Of a DNA stretch of 7,351 bases, positions 6,774 through 7,351 are shown piece after piece. Under the pieces are notes generated by a model. That model was given only the letters and a program-made list of their open reading frames with translations. It was not told the DNA's origin and did not search any database. How positions within the stretch are numbered: the stretch's first letter is position 1; each line of letters starts with the position of its first letter. The stretch is from an uncultured Treponema sp. (lineage in GTDB: Bacteria; Spirochaetota; Spirochaetia; Treponematales; Treponemataceae). The position numbers were made by a program, and so were the translations under genes. The DNA lies in the NCBI GenBank assembly GCA_945833725.1, contig CAMAFU010000087.1:1-7351 (forward strand). The letters run 5' to 3'.

Positions 6774-7058
6774 TTATTTTTCAGCAGTTGAAGCAAATGA
6801 AACATTGTAAAGTTTCATCATGCGTGACTTTTTGCGAGATACAGCATTGCGTGTTAAAACGCCCTTACTGCGTGCAGAGTCAAGCTTAGATACAAGTTTA
6901 TTAAGCTTTTCCTGTGCAACTTTTGCATCTTTGCTCTGAACAGCTTCTACATACTGTCTGGCATAAGTGCGAACTTCGCTCTTAATTGCTTTATTGTGCA
7001 GGCGACGAACTTCGCTCTGTGCATATCTCTTTTCAGCAGATGATTTTTTTCCAGCCAA
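6774..7058 (-). CDS. rpsT: 30S ribosomal protein S20 (TTG start)
   Basis: A 94-residue, Lys/Arg-rich, all-helical protein starting MAGKKSSAEKRYAQSEVRR and carrying the S20 core, with the late conserved RNAVSRKKSRMMKLYN stretch (70-85). S20 is a primary binder of 16S rRNA during small-subunit assembly. I place the start at the TTG at 7058. The following residues match the usual S20 N-terminus, and GGGGGTG (7065-7071), one mismatch from GGAGGTG, is six bases upstream. An in-frame ATG at 7073 has no ribosome site and would add five non-family residues. A still longer frame would start within the -35 box. E. coli rpsT also begins at UUG and is autoregulated, so a poor start codon may serve the same purpose here. 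Confidence 0.95.
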   Translation of the reverse strand: MAGKKSSAEKRYAQSEVRRLHNKAIKSEVRTYARQYVEAVQSKDAKVAQEKLNKLVSKLDSARSKGVLTRNAVSRKKSRMMKLYNVSFASTAEK

Positions 7059-7082
7059 AGGAGGCACCCCCATAAAAAAAAC
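7059..7082 (-). promoter_or_regulatory. rpsT ribosome-binding site with adjacent anti-Shine-Dalgarno-like CCTCCT
   Basis: In transcription order the leader reads G, T8, ATGGGGGTG, CCTCCT, then the TTG start. The GGGGGTG is the Shine-Dalgarno (7065-7071), and CCTCCT (7059-7064) lies directly between it and the start. GGGG can fold back on CCUCC around a GUGC loop, forming a 4-bp stem that would hide the ribosome site. This site decides the TTG start at 7058. Confidence 0.6.
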
Positions 7083-7089
7083 TTTGTTA

Positions 7090-7118
7090 ATAATACCAAT
7101 TGTATTTTTTATAGTCAA
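7090..7118 (-). promoter_or_regulatory. Strong sigma70-type promoter of rpsT
   Basis: TTGACT (-35, 7113-7118) and TATTAT (-10, 7090-7095) on the minus strand are exactly 17 bp apart, with an A/T-rich spacer. It is the best promoter match in the window, as expected for a ribosomal protein gene. Transcription would start around 7083, giving a leader of only about 25 bases. The overlap with upstream in-frame codons rules out a longer S20. Confidence 0.82.
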
Positions 7119-7189
7119 TACTCGCCTCTATCATTTTCAAGGTAAACCCGTTATAAAAAGAACAATTTAAAACAGGACTGCCCGCCACG

Positions 7190-7227
7190 ACAGATTTTCC
7201 CCCAAATACAGAAGAAAAAAAATCTGT
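7190..7227. repeat. 9-bp inverted repeat in the divergent intergenic region
   Basis: ACAGATTTT (7190-7198) and AAAATCTGT (7219-7227) are perfect inverted arms separated by 20 bases. The right arm lies just before the -10 of the plus-strand promoter, between the expected -35 and -10. The position would suit an operator or a hairpin, but A/T-rich arms of this length can arise by chance. Confidence 0.45.
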
Positions 7228-7231
7228 TTTA

Positions 7232-7240
7232 TGCTATACT
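7232..7240 (+). promoter_or_regulatory. Extended -10 promoter for the plus-strand ATPase-like gene
   Basis: TGCTATACT is an extended -10 (TG-N-TATACT, -10 at 7235-7240). No good -35 lies 17 bp upstream, which is compatible with an extended -10 site. Transcription would start near 7247, about 60 bases ahead of the ATG at 7309. Confidence 0.5.
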
Positions 7241-7308
7241 TAAAGTGATATTATGGATTCCACCATCGTAGAAGACTACCGACCAAAATAAAAAAGACGA
7301 GGTGAAAA

Positions 7309-7351
7309 ATGGGAGCTTATTTTAATCCGGGAAACGAAAGTTTTAAGAAAA
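7309..7351 (+). CDS. AAA-ATPase-like / PD-(D/E)XK family protein (partial, N-terminal 14 codons)
   Basis: Only MGAYFNPGNESFKK is present before the window ends. The opening G-x-Y-x-NPGN-x-x-F is what I recall for the AAA-ATPase-like domain family (PF09820), usually followed by an ALNSEIYVDKT-like stretch and a C-terminal PD-(D/E)XK nuclease domain (PF08011). These proteins are often multi-copy in Treponema, Bacteroides and Clostridia, and their role is unclear. The ATG has GAGGTG (7299-7304) four bases upstream and a promoter at 7232-7240. It is divergent from rpsT across 190 bp of non-coding DNA (counted to the usable frame). With 14 residues the family call is a recognition, not a proof; the rest of the gene is outside the window. 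Confidence 0.65.
   Translation, partial: MGAYFNPGNESFKK

Noticed and set aside
7057..7064. AAGGAGG-like ribosome site on the plus strand
   Set aside because: No start codon or open frame follows at a usable distance; it is the complement of the CCTCCT in the rpsT leader.
7059..7118. N-terminal extension of S20
   Set aside because: The first codon overlaps the -35 box, and the extension has no S20 similarity; the internal ATG at 7073 has no ribosome site.

Overview
The window looks like chromosomal DNA of a spirochaete, most likely a host-associated Treponema. This is inferred from the low-GC, A/T-rich intergenic sequence, the flagellar cluster fliF-fliG-fliH-fliI-fliJ in the order typical of spirochaetes, and the first residues of an AAA-ATPase-like/PD-(D/E)XK family that is often multi-copy in host-associated anaerobes. 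The species cannot be named from sequence alone.

All genes but one lie on the minus strand. In transcription order they are: rpsT (ribosomal protein S20, 7058-6774), an HU/IHF-family DNA-binding protein (6579-6265), a bactofilin (6187-5696), then fliF (MS ring), fliG (rotor switch), fliH (export-ATPase regulator), fliI (export ATPase) and fliJ (export chaperone, running off the left edge). On the plus strand, only the first 14 codons of an AAA-ATPase-like protein are present, starting at 7309 and divergent from rpsT.

The flagellar genes form one tight operon: fliF-fliG are 3 bp apart, fliH-fliI 27 bp, fliI-fliJ 15 bp. A well-formed sigma70-type promoter lies just upstream of fliF. The exception is the 140-bp fliG-fliH gap. 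It holds a 79-bp GC-rich (about 65%) element, flanked on both sides by A6 runs, and a perfect 11-bp hairpin. This is the most unusual non-coding feature and could be a dispersed repeat, an attenuator, or both.

rpsT and the HU gene each have their own sigma70-type promoter. Their true starts are non-ATG codons (TTG and GTG) chosen from Shine-Dalgarno position; longer in-frame extensions would begin inside the -35 boxes. Their leaders share an identical 14-base segment with a U8 tract just before the Shine-Dalgarno. No gene-free stretch exceeds 300 bases. Apart from the fliG-fliH element, the leaders, and the absence of flgB-flgC-fliE directly before fliF, the region is conventional housekeeping and motility DNA. 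I found no clear undescribed system.
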